Source: Azoarcus sp. (GTDB lineage Bacteria > Pseudomonadota > Gammaproteobacteria > Burkholderiales > Rhodocyclaceae). From it: 64,000 bases of DNA. The stretch covers positions 1-64,000 of the forward strand of contig DYFV01000015.1 in assembly GCA_020725025.1 (NCBI GenBank). Direction: 5' to 3'. Positions 16,730-25,011 of the stretch are shown piece by piece. The position numbers were made by a program, and so were the translations under genes. Position 1 is the first letter of the stretch. Every line of letters starts with the position of its first letter. The notes under the pieces were generated by a model. It saw only the letters and a list, made by a program, of their open reading frames with translations, did not search any database and was not told the origin of the DNA.

Positions 16730-17497
16730 TTATTTCGCGGTCATGCGGATCGCGCCGTCGAGACGAATCACCTCGCCGTTGAGATAGGCGTTCTCGAGAA
16801 TGTGCCGCACCAGGGCCGCGTACTCCGCGGGCCGGCCCATGCGCGAGGGGAACGGTACGGTCTTGCCGAGCGAGTCCTGCACCTCCTGCGGCATGCCCAT
16901 CAGCATCGGCGTCTCCATGATGCCCGGCGCGATGGTCATCACCCGCACGCCGTAGCGGGAGAGCTCACGCGCCACGGGCAGGGTCAGCCCCACGATGCCG
17001 GCCTTCGATGCGGCATAGGCGGCCTGACCGATCTGTCCGTCGAAAGCGGCCACCGAGGCGGTGTTCACGATCACGCCCCGCTCGCCCTCCTCGTTCGGCG
17101 CAGCCTTGGACATCACGTCCGCGGCCAGCCGCAGCATGTTGAAGGTGCCGACCAGGTTTACGTTGATCGTGCGCGAGAACGACTCCAGCCGGTGCGGCGC
17201 TTCGCGTCCCACCACCTTCTCGGCGGGCGCGATGCCGGCGCAGTTCACCAGCCCGTGCAGCCCGCCGAAGCCCGCGACGGCGCGCTCGATCGCCGCCCGT
17301 GCGCTCGCCTCGTCGGTGACGTCGGTCGCCACGAAGGCGGCCGCCGCACCGAGCTCGGCCGCAAGGGCCTCGCCGGCCTCCCGATTGACGTCCGCCAGCA
17401 CCACCATGCCGCCCGCGCCCACCAGCATCCGCGCCGTGGCGGCCCCCAGGCCCGACCCACCGCCGGTCACCACGAAAACGCTGTTCTCTATCCGCAT
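16730..17497 (-). CDS. short-chain dehydrogenase, 3-hydroxyacyl-CoA dehydrogenase type II-like
   Basis: A 255-aa classical SDR. The nucleotide site is TGGGSGLG near the N-terminus, followed by NCAG, and the catalytic set is Ser in VNTASVAAF plus YAASK. Residues such as the DGQIGQ insertion and [11 protein letters not shown] are like the HSD17B10 / 3-hydroxy-2-methylbutyryl-CoA dehydrogenase group, which oxidises 3-hydroxyacyl-CoA with NAD+ in fatty-acid or isoleucine breakdown. The ATG at 17497 has GGAGA upstream. A TTGACGT-type inverted repeat at 17558 is a likely operator. The precise substrate is inferred. Confidence 0.82.
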   Translation of the reverse strand: MRIENSVFVVTGGGSGLGAATARMLVGAGGMVVLADVNREAGEALAAELGAAAAFVATDVTDEASARAAIERAVAGFGGLHGLVNCAGIAPAEKVVGREAPHRLESFSRTINVNLVGTFNMLRLAADVMSKAAPNEEGERGVIVNTASVAAFDGQIGQAAYAASKAGIVGLTLPVARELSRYGVRVMTIAPGIMETPMLMGMPQEVQDSLGKTVPFPSRMGRPAEYAALVRHILENAYLNGEVIRLDGAIRMTAK

Positions 17498-17557
17498 TGC
17501 TCGGTCTCCATTTGTCCTTGTGCATGCACCATCGCATTGGGCGGACGTTAAGCTACG

Positions 17558-17573
17558 TTGACGTCAACGTCAA
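17558..17573. promoter_or_regulatory. inverted-repeat operator TTGACGT-N2-ACGTCAA
   Basis: TTGACGTCAACGTCAA is a 7+7 inverted repeat with a 2-bp centre; an overlapping 16-bp perfect palindrome covers 17556-17571. It lies 60 bp upstream of the acyl-CoA-type dehydrogenase gene and 114 bp before the divergent HD-GYP gene. It resembles the ACGT-centred operators of MerR-family regulators of branched-chain acyl-CoA breakdown (LiuR type). That match is from memory and tentative. Confidence 0.5.
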
Positions 17574-17686
17574 CATGACCGCACCGCACCTTGCGCCAGT
17601 TGTGTAACCGATTACACGCATACCCATCATGAGCATGGGGTATTCTTGGCAATGCCGTGCGGTTGGACCGCCTGCCCGAGATCGCC

Positions 17687-20341
17687 ATGCCAGCCATCCG
17701 CCTCTTCCTGTCGCTGTGCCTCGCCCTCGCTGCCCCGCTCTTCGCTACGGCAGGCGCACGTGCCGACGAAGTGCGGATCGGTGTCCTCGCCCTGCGCGGC
17801 GAAGAGCGCGTGGTGGCCGACTGGACCGCCACCGCGGCCTACCTCGGCCGCCATCTCCCCCATCATGACTTCACCATCGTGCCCCTCGGCTTCGAGGAGG
17901 TGCACCTCGCCGTGCGCCAGCAGCGGGTGGACTTCGTGCTCGCCAACTCGTCCTACTACGTCGAGCTCGAGACGCTCTACGGCGTGAGCCCGGTGCTGAC
18001 CCTGCGCAACCGCATCGATGGCGGCGAGGCGACCAGCGCCTTCGGAGGCGTGGTGTTCACCCGCGCCGACCGGCACGACCTGCGCACCCTGGACGACCTG
18101 GCCGGCCGGAGCTTCGGCGCCGTCTCGCCCTCCTCCCTGGGCGGCTGGCAAGCGGCCTGGCACGAGTTGCGCAGCCACGGCATCGATCCCGAGCGCCGTT
18201 TCGCACGCCTGGAATTCTTCGGGACCCACGACGCGGTGGTGCTCGCCGTGCGCGACGGACGGGTGGCGGCGGGGACCGCCCGTACCGGTACGCTGGAGAG
18301 CATGGCCCGCGAGGGCAGCATCGACCTTGCCGACTTCTACGTCCTCGGCGAGAAGCGTGCCGAGCGCTTCCCCTTCCTCCTCAGCACCGACCTGTATCCC
18401 GAGTGGCCTCTGGCCAGGCTGCCGGGCGTCTCCGAGTCGCTCGCCGTCGAGCTCGCGGTGGCCCTGCTGCAGATGCCGGCCGACCACCCCGCGGCCCTGG
18501 CGAGCCACAGCGCGGGCTGGACACTGCCGCTCAACTACCAGCCGGTCCACGACATCCTGCGCGCGCTGCGCGTCGGCCCCTACGAGCACCTGCGGCACCT
18601 GTCCCCCGGCGAGGTCCTGCGGCAGTACTGGCAAGTGGCCCTGAGCGTGCTTCTGGCCGGACTCCTCGGGCTCGGCGCCGCGCTGTACTTCGTGCGGCTG
18701 AACCGGCGACTGCGCACCCAGCAGGCCGAGCTCGGACGGCTCAACGCCTCCCTGGAGGCACGCGTCCAGGAGCGTACCGCTCGGGTGGAGACGCTGCTCG
18801 GCCGCGAGCAGCACCTGCGCGCGATCGTGGAGACGGTGGCCGATGTGAATCAGATCATCATCACGTCTGACAACGCCGAGGACATGCTGAAAGCGAGCTG
18901 CGACCGGCTCATCGCACACCGCGACTATCGTTTCGCCTGGGTCGCGCTCGAGCGCGACGGTCGCCTGCAGCCGGCGGCCCGCTCCTACGGAAGCGCCGAG
19001 CACATCCGCCGGCTGGTGGCCCTGGGCCCCGACGATCCGGCCACCCGTGCGGTGCGGGACAACCGCAGCACGACCGGGAAGCTCGAGGAGGCCGGCCAAG
19101 ACGGAGCGGATCCCCCCATCACCGCCGTGGCCGCCCTGCCCCTGCGGCCCGACGCCTTCGCCCCCCCGATCGGCGCGCTGTGCGTGGCCACCGCGCACGG
19201 TCCGGGCTTCGACGGCGAGGAGACCGAGATGCTCGAGCAGCTGGCCGGCGACCTGGGATTCGCGCTGCACGCTTTCGGCCAGCGCAGCCAGGCGGCCCGC
19301 CTGCAGCAGGAGCGCATCCACAACTATGAGGAGACCATCCTCTCGCTCGTCGACATGATCGAGAAGCGCGACACCTACACGGCCGGGCATACGCGCCGCG
19401 TCGCGGAGTACTGCGCGCTCATCGGCACACAGCTGGGCCTGGGCCGCGACGAGCTCGCCAACCTGACCCACGCCGCCACCCTTCACGACATCGGAAAGAT
19501 CGTGATTCCCGATGCGGTGCTCCTCAAGCCCGGGCGGCTCACCGCCCTCGAGTACGAGCTCATCAAGCAGCACGTCACCGCCGGCTACGAAACCCTGAAG
19601 GGGGTCGCCATGTACCGCGACCTGGCCGAGATCATGCGCCATCACCACGAGTGGGTCGACGGCAGCGGCTATCCGGGCGGGCTGAAAGGCGACGAGATCC
19701 CCTTCCTGTCGCGCATCATGGCGGTTGCCGACGCCTTCGACGCGATGACCTCCCATCGCATCTACAAGCCGCGCAAGAGCGTGCACGCGGCGCTGGCCGA
19801 GCTGCGGAGCCTCGCGGGGCGCCATTACGACCCGCGGGTGGTGGAGGCGGCAGCGATCGCGCTCGCCGACGTCACGCCCCCTGCGAGCGAGGACCAGATT
19901 CCGCGTACCGCGCTCGAGCGCCAGCGCTTCGCCTATTTCTTCAACGACCAGCTCACCGGCGCATGGAACGCCGCCTACCTGGAGTTCGTCCTGCGCAACG
20001 GTCTGCCAGAGGGCCAGACCCGCGCCTGCATGGTGCTCCTGCACGACTTCTCCGCCTTCAACGCCCGCTCCGGCTGGAGCGAGGGCGACCGCCTGCTGCA
20101 CGATTTCGCAGCATGGCTCATGCGCACCTGGCCACAGGCCTCGGTCTTCCGGGTCATGGGCGACGACTTCCTGCTGCTCGGCGAATTCGACGACGACTGC
20201 AGCGCGGATCGCATCAACAGCGAGTCGCCGCTCGCCGGCAGCCCCGTCGCGGTCGAGCTTCGCCCCCTCGACCTGACCGGCGGGCGCCTCGACGACCTTC
20301 GCCAGCTCCTGGGCACGGCGCAATCCGTTGCCGCCGCGTGA
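17687..20341 (+). CDS. membrane HD-GYP phosphodiesterase with PhnD-like sensor, GAF and degenerate GGDEF
   Basis: An 884-aa signalling protein. Order: signal peptide (1-26); PhnD/phosphonate-type periplasmic binding domain (27-300); membrane helix (318-336); short coiled coil; GAF-like domain (375-530); HD-GYP domain with HDIGK at 600-604 and HHEWVDGSGYPGGLKG from 653; and a C-terminal GGDEF-like domain whose signature is MGDDF (824-828). The HD-GYP residues are intact, so it should hydrolyse cyclic di-GMP. The GGDEF part lacks the first Gly and Glu of the motif and is probably regulatory. A ligand such as an oxyanion may be sensed outside the membrane. No strong ribosome site was seen; the start rests on the signal peptide. 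Confidence 0.88.
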   Translation: MPAIRLFLSLCLALAAPLFATAGARADEVRIGVLALRGEERVVADWTATAAYLGRHLPHHDFTIVPLGFEEVHLAVRQQRVDFVLANSSYYVELETLYGVSPVLTLRNRIDGGEATSAFGGVVFTRADRHDLRTLDDLAGRSFGAVSPSSLGGWQAAWHELRSHGIDPERRFARLEFFGTHDAVVLAVRDGRVAAGTARTGTLESMAREGSIDLADFYVLGEKRAERFPFLLSTDLYPEWPLARLPGVSESLAVELAVALLQMPADHPAALASHSAGWTLPLNYQPVHDILRALRVGPYEHLRHLSPGEVLRQYWQVALSVLLAGLLGLGAALYFVRLNRRLRTQQAELGRLNASLEARVQERTARVETLLGREQHLRAIVETVADVNQIIITSDNAEDMLKASCDRLIAHRDYRFAWVALERDGRLQPAARSYGSAEHIRRLVALGPDDPATRAVRDNRSTTGKLEEAGQDGADPPITAVAALPLRPDAFAPPIGALCVATAHGPGFDGEETEMLEQLAGDLGFALHAFGQRSQAARLQQERIHNYEETILSLVDMIEKRDTYTAGHTRRVAEYCALIGTQLGLGRDELANLTHAATLHDIGKIVIPDAVLLKPGRLTALEYELIKQHVTAGYETLKGVAMYRDLAEIMRHHHEWVDGSGYPGGLKGDEIPFLSRIMAVADAFDAMTSHRIYKPRKSVHAALAELRSLAGRHYDPRVVEAAAIALADVTPPASEDQIPRTALERQRFAYFFNDQLTGAWNAAYLEFVLRNGLPEGQTRACMVLLHDFSAFNARSGWSEGDRLLHDFAAWLMRTWPQASVFRVMGDDFLLLGEFDDDCSADRINSESPLAGSPVAVELRPLDLTGGRLDDLRQLLGTAQSVAAA

Positions 20342-20417
20342 GCGGCGCCCACGACCGATGGAGAACGAGCGGCACGACTGCCGGTCTGAACCACAGCTCA
20401 CCCTTCGGAGTCCGGCC

Positions 20418-20990
20418 ATGCCCCGTGGTTTCCTCACCGCCCTGCTCCTTCTGACCGGTCTGGCGCCCGCCTTCGCGGCGGAGCCCATGCCGCCCGCGTC
20501 GCTGTACGACCACTCGGTGAGACGGCTCCAATCGGGCGAGGAAGTGAATCTTCGCGAGCACCTCGCGGGGCGACCGCTGCTCATCGTCAATACCGCCAGC
20601 CACTGCGGGTTCACGCCGCAGTTCGAGGGCCTGGAAGCGCTCCACCGGCGCTATCGCGAGGCCGGCCTGCGGGTGGTCGGCTTCCCCTCCGACGACTTCC
20701 GGCAGGAGGCGGCCGAGGAGGCCGAGACGGCCAAGGTGTGCTTCGTGAACTACGGCGTGACCTTCGACATGTTCGCGCCGATCCACGTGCGCGGCCCCGA
20801 GGCCCATCCGGTCTTCCGCGAGCTCGCGCGCCAGAGCGAAGCGCCGCGCTGGAACTTCCACAAGTACGTGGTGGACCGCAACGGCCGGGTGATCGCCGCC
20901 TTTCCGAGCCGGGTGGAACCCGATTCACCGGAACTGCGCGCCGCGATCGAGCGCGCGCTCAGGGACGCCGGACCCAAGGCACCGCTGTAG
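20418..20990 (+). CDS. glutathione peroxidase family protein, exported
   Basis: A 190-aa protein with a signal peptide (PRGFLTALLLLTGLAPAFAA) and the thioredoxin-fold Gpx domain. The peroxidatic Cys63 is in NTASHCGFTPQ, a second Cys is in VCFVNYGVTF, and the Trp-Asn of the tetrad is in WNFHKYVV (145-146). The usual FPCNQF motif is FPSDDF, so the tetrad glutamine is replaced by Asp93. It probably reduces peroxides in the periplasm using thioredoxin-like donors. It follows the HD-GYP gene by 76 bp and is convergent with a thioredoxin-fold gene. Confidence 0.85.
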   Translation: MPRGFLTALLLLTGLAPAFAAEPMPPASLYDHSVRRLQSGEEVNLREHLAGRPLLIVNTASHCGFTPQFEGLEALHRRYREAGLRVVGFPSDDFRQEAAEEAETAKVCFVNYGVTFDMFAPIHVRGPEAHPVFRELARQSEAPRWNFHKYVVDRNGRVIAAFPSRVEPDSPELRAAIERALRDAGPKAPL

Positions 20991-20996
20991 CCGCTC

Positions 20997-21425
20997 CTAC
21001 CTCGAGGCCGCGTCGAGCGCGCGGCGCAGCGCCTCCTCGTCCTGCGGCCGATGCACCGCGGCAATTGGCGATCCGTCCGCGGCAAAGACGAGCACGGTGC
21101 CGTCCGCCGCCGCGTGCCGCCGCGCGAAGGCTTCCGCCGCCGGGTAGCCGAGGTGCGCGATCAGGAAGTCCATCCTCTCCGCGTAGTCGCCCCGCACCTT
21201 GTTCAGGATCTCCATCACCCGCCCGCCCCCGGCGTAGTTCGGGTCGTAGACCAGTACCGCGGCCGGGCGCCCCGCACCGATGCGCGACAGGTCGGAGGGA
21301 TAGGCGCCGCCCGGCAGCCGGCTCCACACGAAGATCGCCGCCATCGCGAGCAGCAGCGCGATGAGAAGGAACTTTCCTCCCCGCGTGGTGAGTACCGCGG
21401 AAACCGGCCTGCGCTTCTCGCTCAT
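20997..21425 (-). CDS. membrane-anchored thioredoxin-fold protein of unknown function
   Basis: A 142-aa protein with one N-terminal membrane helix (FLLIALLLAMAAIFVW) and a periplasmic domain that looks thioredoxin-like (AAVLVYDPNYAGGGRVMEIL, then TVLVFAADGSP). The usual CxxC is absent: DPNYAGGG lies where the active site would be. It is therefore not a normal disulfide oxidoreductase. Its TAG stop lies in GTAGGAGCGGC, a sequence that matches the arm of the REP-like palindromes elsewhere in the window. I do not recognise a named family. Confidence 0.6.
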   Translation of the reverse strand: MSEKRRPVSAVLTTRGGKFLLIALLLAMAAIFVWSRLPGGAYPSDLSRIGAGRPAAVLVYDPNYAGGGRVMEILNKVRGDYAERMDFLIAHLGYPAAEAFARRHAAADGTVLVFAADGSPIAAVHRPQDEEALRRALDAASR

Positions 21426-21511
21426 CTCCCGTTCCGAATGGACATCGTGCCCGAATGGAGTACACCGCGTCCGCACGGTTCCCCCGGCCGAACGTCCCGA
21501 CTGCCCGCCCC

Positions 21512-23017
21512 TTACTGGAAGGCGACCTCGGCGAAGCTCCTGAGCTTGCGGCTGTGCAGCCGGTCCACGCCCTGCTCGCGCAGGATCTCGATGGCGCGGA
21601 TGCCGATGCGCAGGTGCTGATCCACCCGCTCCCGGTAGAACTGGGTCGCCATCCCGGCGAGCTTGATCTCGCCGTGCAGCGGCTTGTCGCTCACGCACAG
21701 CAGGGTGCCGTAGGGCACGCGGAAGCGGAAGCCGTTGGCGGCGATGGTGGCCGACTCCATATCGAGGGCGATCGCCCGGCTCTGGCTGAAGCGGCGCTCG
21801 GGCGTGCTCGCCGTGCCGTGGGAGGGCAGGAGCTCCCAATTGCGGTTGTCGGTGCTCGCAACCGTGCCGGTACGCATCACGCGCTTGAGCTCGTAACCCG
21901 AGAGCTGCGTGATCTCGGCCACCGCCGACTCCAGCGCGAGCTGGACCTCCGCGAGCGGCGGGATCGGCACCCACAGGGGCAGGTCCTCGTCGAGCACGTG
22001 ATCTTCGCGCACATAGCCGTGGGCGAGCACGTAATCGCCCAGCTGCTGGCTGTTGCGCAGGCCGGCGCAGTGACCGAGCATGATCCAGGCGTGGGGGCGC
22101 AGCACCGCGATGTGATCGGTGATGGTCTTGGCATTGGCCGGCCCCACCCCGATGTTTACCATGGTGATGCCCGCCCGGTCGCCGCGCAGCAGGTGGTAGG
22201 CGGGCATCTGCGGCAGGCGCGCGGGCACGCCGCCGAGTGCGTCCGAAGCCTCGGCGGGCAGGCCGGCGCGCCGGGTCACGACGTTGCCGGGCTCGACGAA
22301 GGCGGCGTAGTCGTGGTCCGTCTCCGCCATCAGGGCCCGGCCCAGGCGCACGAACTCGTCGATGTAGAACTGGTAGTTCGTAAACAGCACGAAGTTCTGG
22401 AAGTGCTCGGGCACGGTGCCGGTGTAGTGGCGAAGCCGGTGCAGCGAGTAATCCACCCGCGGCGCGGTGAACAGCGCCAGCGGATGGCGCAGCCGGCCGT
22501 CGGGCCCGGGGGGCGGCTCATGGGTGCCGTTGGCGATGCCGTCGTCCATCGCCGCGAGATCGGGCGCGTCGAAGAAATCGCGCAGGCGCCGGCGCCGCTC
22601 CGCCCCGAGATGGCCCTCGATGTGCTCGTGCTCGGCCACGGAGAAGTGCACGGGAATGGGCTGGTTGCCGGTGGCGATCTCGAGCGCCACGCCGTGGTTG
22701 CGGAGCAGCAGGCGGAACTGCTCCAGGTAGTACTCGCCGAAGAGGTCCGGGCGGGTGAGCGTGGTCTCGTAGGTGCCGGGGCCGGCCACGAAGCCGTAGG
22801 AAAGCCGGGAGTCGGCCCGGGCGACGGTGTCGGTGCGCACCCGCGCCACCGGATAGCAGGCCCGCACCCGGCAGCCCGGATCCTCGCCGGCCAGGAAGCG
22901 CTGCAACGCCGTGCGCAGGTGCGCCAGGCCCGCATCGTAGATTTCGCGCACCCGCGCCAGCGCGGCCGCGGGATCGTCGAACTGGGCGGGGGCGATGAAG
23001 GGCGGTTCCGAATGCAT
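21512..23017 (-). CDS. amn: AMP nucleosidase
   Basis: A 501-aa enzyme that hydrolyses AMP to adenine and ribose 5-phosphate (EC 3.2.2.4), a purine-balance enzyme of proteobacteria. An N-terminal regulatory domain with YGFVAGPGTYETTLTRPDLF is followed by a nucleoside phosphorylase-type catalytic domain with VNIGVGPANAKT, MLGHCAGLR and the ALDMESATIA active-site segment. Its length is normal. It is followed by an 86-bp gap and the thioredoxin-fold gene, and preceded by tRNA-Thr. Confidence 0.95.
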   Translation of the reverse strand: MHSEPPFIAPAQFDDPAAALARVREIYDAGLAHLRTALQRFLAGEDPGCRVRACYPVARVRTDTVARADSRLSYGFVAGPGTYETTLTRPDLFGEYYLEQFRLLLRNHGVALEIATGNQPIPVHFSVAEHEHIEGHLGAERRRRLRDFFDAPDLAAMDDGIANGTHEPPPGPDGRLRHPLALFTAPRVDYSLHRLRHYTGTVPEHFQNFVLFTNYQFYIDEFVRLGRALMAETDHDYAAFVEPGNVVTRRAGLPAEASDALGGVPARLPQMPAYHLLRGDRAGITMVNIGVGPANAKTITDHIAVLRPHAWIMLGHCAGLRNSQQLGDYVLAHGYVREDHVLDEDLPLWVPIPPLAEVQLALESAVAEITQLSGYELKRVMRTGTVASTDNRNWELLPSHGTASTPERRFSQSRAIALDMESATIAANGFRFRVPYGTLLCVSDKPLHGEIKLAGMATQFYRERVDQHLRIGIRAIEILREQGVDRLHSRKLRSFAEVAFQ

Positions 23018-23073
23018 GGCGCGAGGCCCCGATGCGACGAGGGGCCGACCGAAGTCAGCCCCCCATGCGAGTT

Positions 23074-23149
<76 letters not shown>

Positions 23150-23205
23150 GAAGGCGCGAAATATACCGCACGCAGCCGCGGGCTTCAACCGGGGCAAGCG
23201 CCTCG

Positions 23206-24108
23206 CTACGCCGCCGGCCGCCAGTAGTCGGGCCGTCCGTAGTGGTTCTTGAGGTGGTCGATGAGCAGCCGCACCCGCAGCGCGAGGTGCTTGCGCTGTG
23301 GGAACACCGCATAGATGCCGGTGGGCGGCGCGGCGAAGGCGTCGAGCACGGACAACAGCCGCCCGGCGCGCAGGTCGCCCTCCACCTCCCACAGGGAGCG
23401 CCACGCCAGCCCCTGCCCGGCCAGCACCCAGTCGTGCAGCACGGCGCCGTCGTTGCATTCGAGGCGGCCGCTCACCTTCATCGTGACCACCTCGCCCTTG
23501 TCGCTGGTGAACAGCCAGCCGCGCTGCTGGCCGAGGGAGAGACAGTTGTGGGCCGACAGATCCTCCACCCGCGCCGGCACGCCGTGGCGCGCGAGATAGT
23601 CCGGGCTCGCCACCACCACGCGGCGGTTCTCGGCGAGCCGGATCGACACCAGGCTGGAATCGGCCAGCTCGCCGATGCGCACGGCGCAGTCGATCCCTTC
23701 GTTGACCAGATCCACCACCCGGTCGGTGAGGTCCAGGGTGCAGGTGACGTCGGGATTCGCATCGAGGAAGGCGCGCATGAGCGGCGCCACGTGGCGGCGC
23801 CCGAAGCCCGCCGGCGCCGAGACGCGGATGTGTCCGCTCGCCTTCACCCCGCCCAGGCTCACCGAAGCCTCGGCGTTGGCGAGGTCGTTGAGGATGCGCT
23901 GGCAGTCCTCGAGGAAGGCCGCGCCCTCGAAAGTGAGCCCGATGCTGCGCGTAGTGCGCACCAGGAGCTTCACGCCCAGCCGATGCTCGAGCTGATCGAG
24001 GCGCCGCCCGATCACCGCCGGCGTTACGCCCTCGGCCCGGGCCGCCGCCGAGAGACTGCCGCGCGTGGCCACGCTGACGAAGCTCTCCACCTGCTTGAAG
24101 GCGTCCAT
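23206..24108 (-). CDS. LysR family transcriptional regulator
   Basis: A 300-aa LysR protein: N-terminal winged helix (FKQVESFVSVATRGSLSAAARAEGVTPA), linker, and an effector domain with the SAPAGFGRRHVAPLM start common in the large AaeR/DmlR-like group. It is divergent from the haloacid dehalogenase and malate synthase G genes across 139 bp, and LysR proteins often control the divergent operon. Possible effectors are haloacids, glycolate or glyoxylate. That link is inference. Confidence 0.9.
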   Translation of the reverse strand: MDAFKQVESFVSVATRGSLSAAARAEGVTPAVIGRRLDQLEHRLGVKLLVRTTRSIGLTFEGAAFLEDCQRILNDLANAEASVSLGGVKASGHIRVSAPAGFGRRHVAPLMRAFLDANPDVTCTLDLTDRVVDLVNEGIDCAVRIGELADSSLVSIRLAENRRVVVASPDYLARHGVPARVEDLSAHNCLSLGQQRGWLFTSDKGEVVTMKVSGRLECNDGAVLHDWVLAGQGLAWRSLWEVEGDLRAGRLLSVLDAFAAPPTGIYAVFPQRKHLALRVRLLIDHLKNHYGRPDYWRPAA

Positions 24109-24181
24109 CTTTTAATAAAAGTAAAAACCAAATTGACGAAACGATGGATTCTATAGGAACAGTAAGGGCAATACACTTCTG

Positions 24182-24243
24182 TCTTATACATGGGTGGAGG
24201 AGACACCCGGCACGGGGCAAAGACCCCGCTTTTTTTTCAGGAG
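24182..24243 (+). promoter_or_regulatory. candidate leader attenuator of the dehalogenase-glcB operon
   Basis: The leader contains two hairpins in sequence. The first is GGGTG-GAGGAGA-CACCC (24192-24208), with an AGGA motif in its loop. The second is CGGGG-CAAAGA-CCCCG (24213-24228), followed by C and eight T residues (24230-24237), the form of an intrinsic terminator. The ribosome site CAGGAG starts at 24238 and the ATG is at 24248. A GTCTTATA motif lies just upstream at 24181. A terminator directly before the ribosome site suggests conditional read-through. The stem is only 5 bp, so the effect may be modest. No known riboswitch class is recognised. Confidence 0.5.
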
Positions 24244-24247
24244 CACG

Positions 24248-24943
24248 ATGAAGAACGACGAGCCCATCCGCGCGATTGCCTTCGACGCCTTCGGCACACT
24301 CTTCGACGTCTACTCCGTCGCCGCGCTGGCCGAGCAGCTCTTTCCCGGCAAAGGGGATGCGCTGGCCGCCCAGTGGCGCCTGAAGCAGATCGAGTACTCC
24401 TTCCTGCGCACCCTGTCGGGCCGCTACAAGCCCTTCCTGGAGGTGACCGAGGACGCGCTGGTGTTCTCGGCGAAGAAGCTCGGCCTGGAGCTCGGCGACG
24501 GCCAGCGCCGCCAGCTCATGAACCAGTACGCCTGCCTCTCGCCCTTCCCGGAGAACCTCGGCGCCCTGAAGGAGCTGCGCGCGCTCGGCCTGCCGATGGC
24601 GATCCTGTCCAACGGCACGCCCGCCATGCTGGACGTGGCGGTGAAGAGCGCGGGCATGAACGGCCTCTTCGACCACGTGCTGTCGGTGGATGCGGTGCGC
24701 CAGTACAAGACCGCCGACGCCGCCTACCAGCTCGGTCCGGACGCCTTCGGCTGCCCCGCGCGCCAGATCCTGTTCGTCTCGTCGAACGGCTGGGACGCGG
24801 CCGGCGCCACCTGGTTCGGCTACACCACCTTCTGGATCAACCGCGCCCAGCAGCCGCTCGAGGAGCTCGACGTCACGCCCACGGCCATCGGCCAACGGCT
24901 CACCGAGGTCGTCGAGTTCGTACGCCGCCGCGCGGGGCCGTGA
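24248..24943 (+). CDS. haloacid dehalogenase, type II (HAD superfamily)
   Basis: A 231-aa HAD hydrolase of the L-2-haloacid dehalogenase type (EC 3.8.1.2 family). Seen are the nucleophile motif FDAFGTLFDV, motif II LSNGTPAML, Lys in QYKTADAAYQL, and the SSNGWDAAGATWFGYTTFWINR block diagnostic of type II dehalogenases. It converts 2-haloacids such as monochloroacetate into hydroxyacids (glycolate). Malate synthase G lies 68 bp downstream, giving a route haloacetate-glycolate-glyoxylate-malate, though the true substrate may be another phosphate or haloacid. The start at 24248 has CAGGAG close by; an in-frame GTG at 24194 would translate through the T-run and is less likely. Confidence 0.88.
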   Translation: MKNDEPIRAIAFDAFGTLFDVYSVAALAEQLFPGKGDALAAQWRLKQIEYSFLRTLSGRYKPFLEVTEDALVFSAKKLGLELGDGQRRQLMNQYACLSPFPENLGALKELRALGLPMAILSNGTPAMLDVAVKSAGMNGLFDHVLSVDAVRQYKTADAAYQLGPDAFGCPARQILFVSSNGWDAAGATWFGYTTFWINRAQQPLEELDVTPTAIGQRLTEVVEFVRRRAGP

Positions 24944-25011
24944 AGATCGACTATTTTTCAAGCACCCGGGCGAGCGTTTTCGGCCCGAAACGACAACACG
25001 AGTAAGAGATC

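Noticed and set aside
17627..20614. Very long minus-strand open frame (995 codons) opposite the HD-GYP gene
   Set aside because: It mirrors third-position GC bias of the real plus-strand gene, has no conserved domain and an unlikely composition.
24192..24237. A known riboswitch in the dehalogenase leader
   Set aside because: The leader is too short and lacks the conserved cores of glycine, guanidine, SAM or fluoride aptamers that I could recognise.
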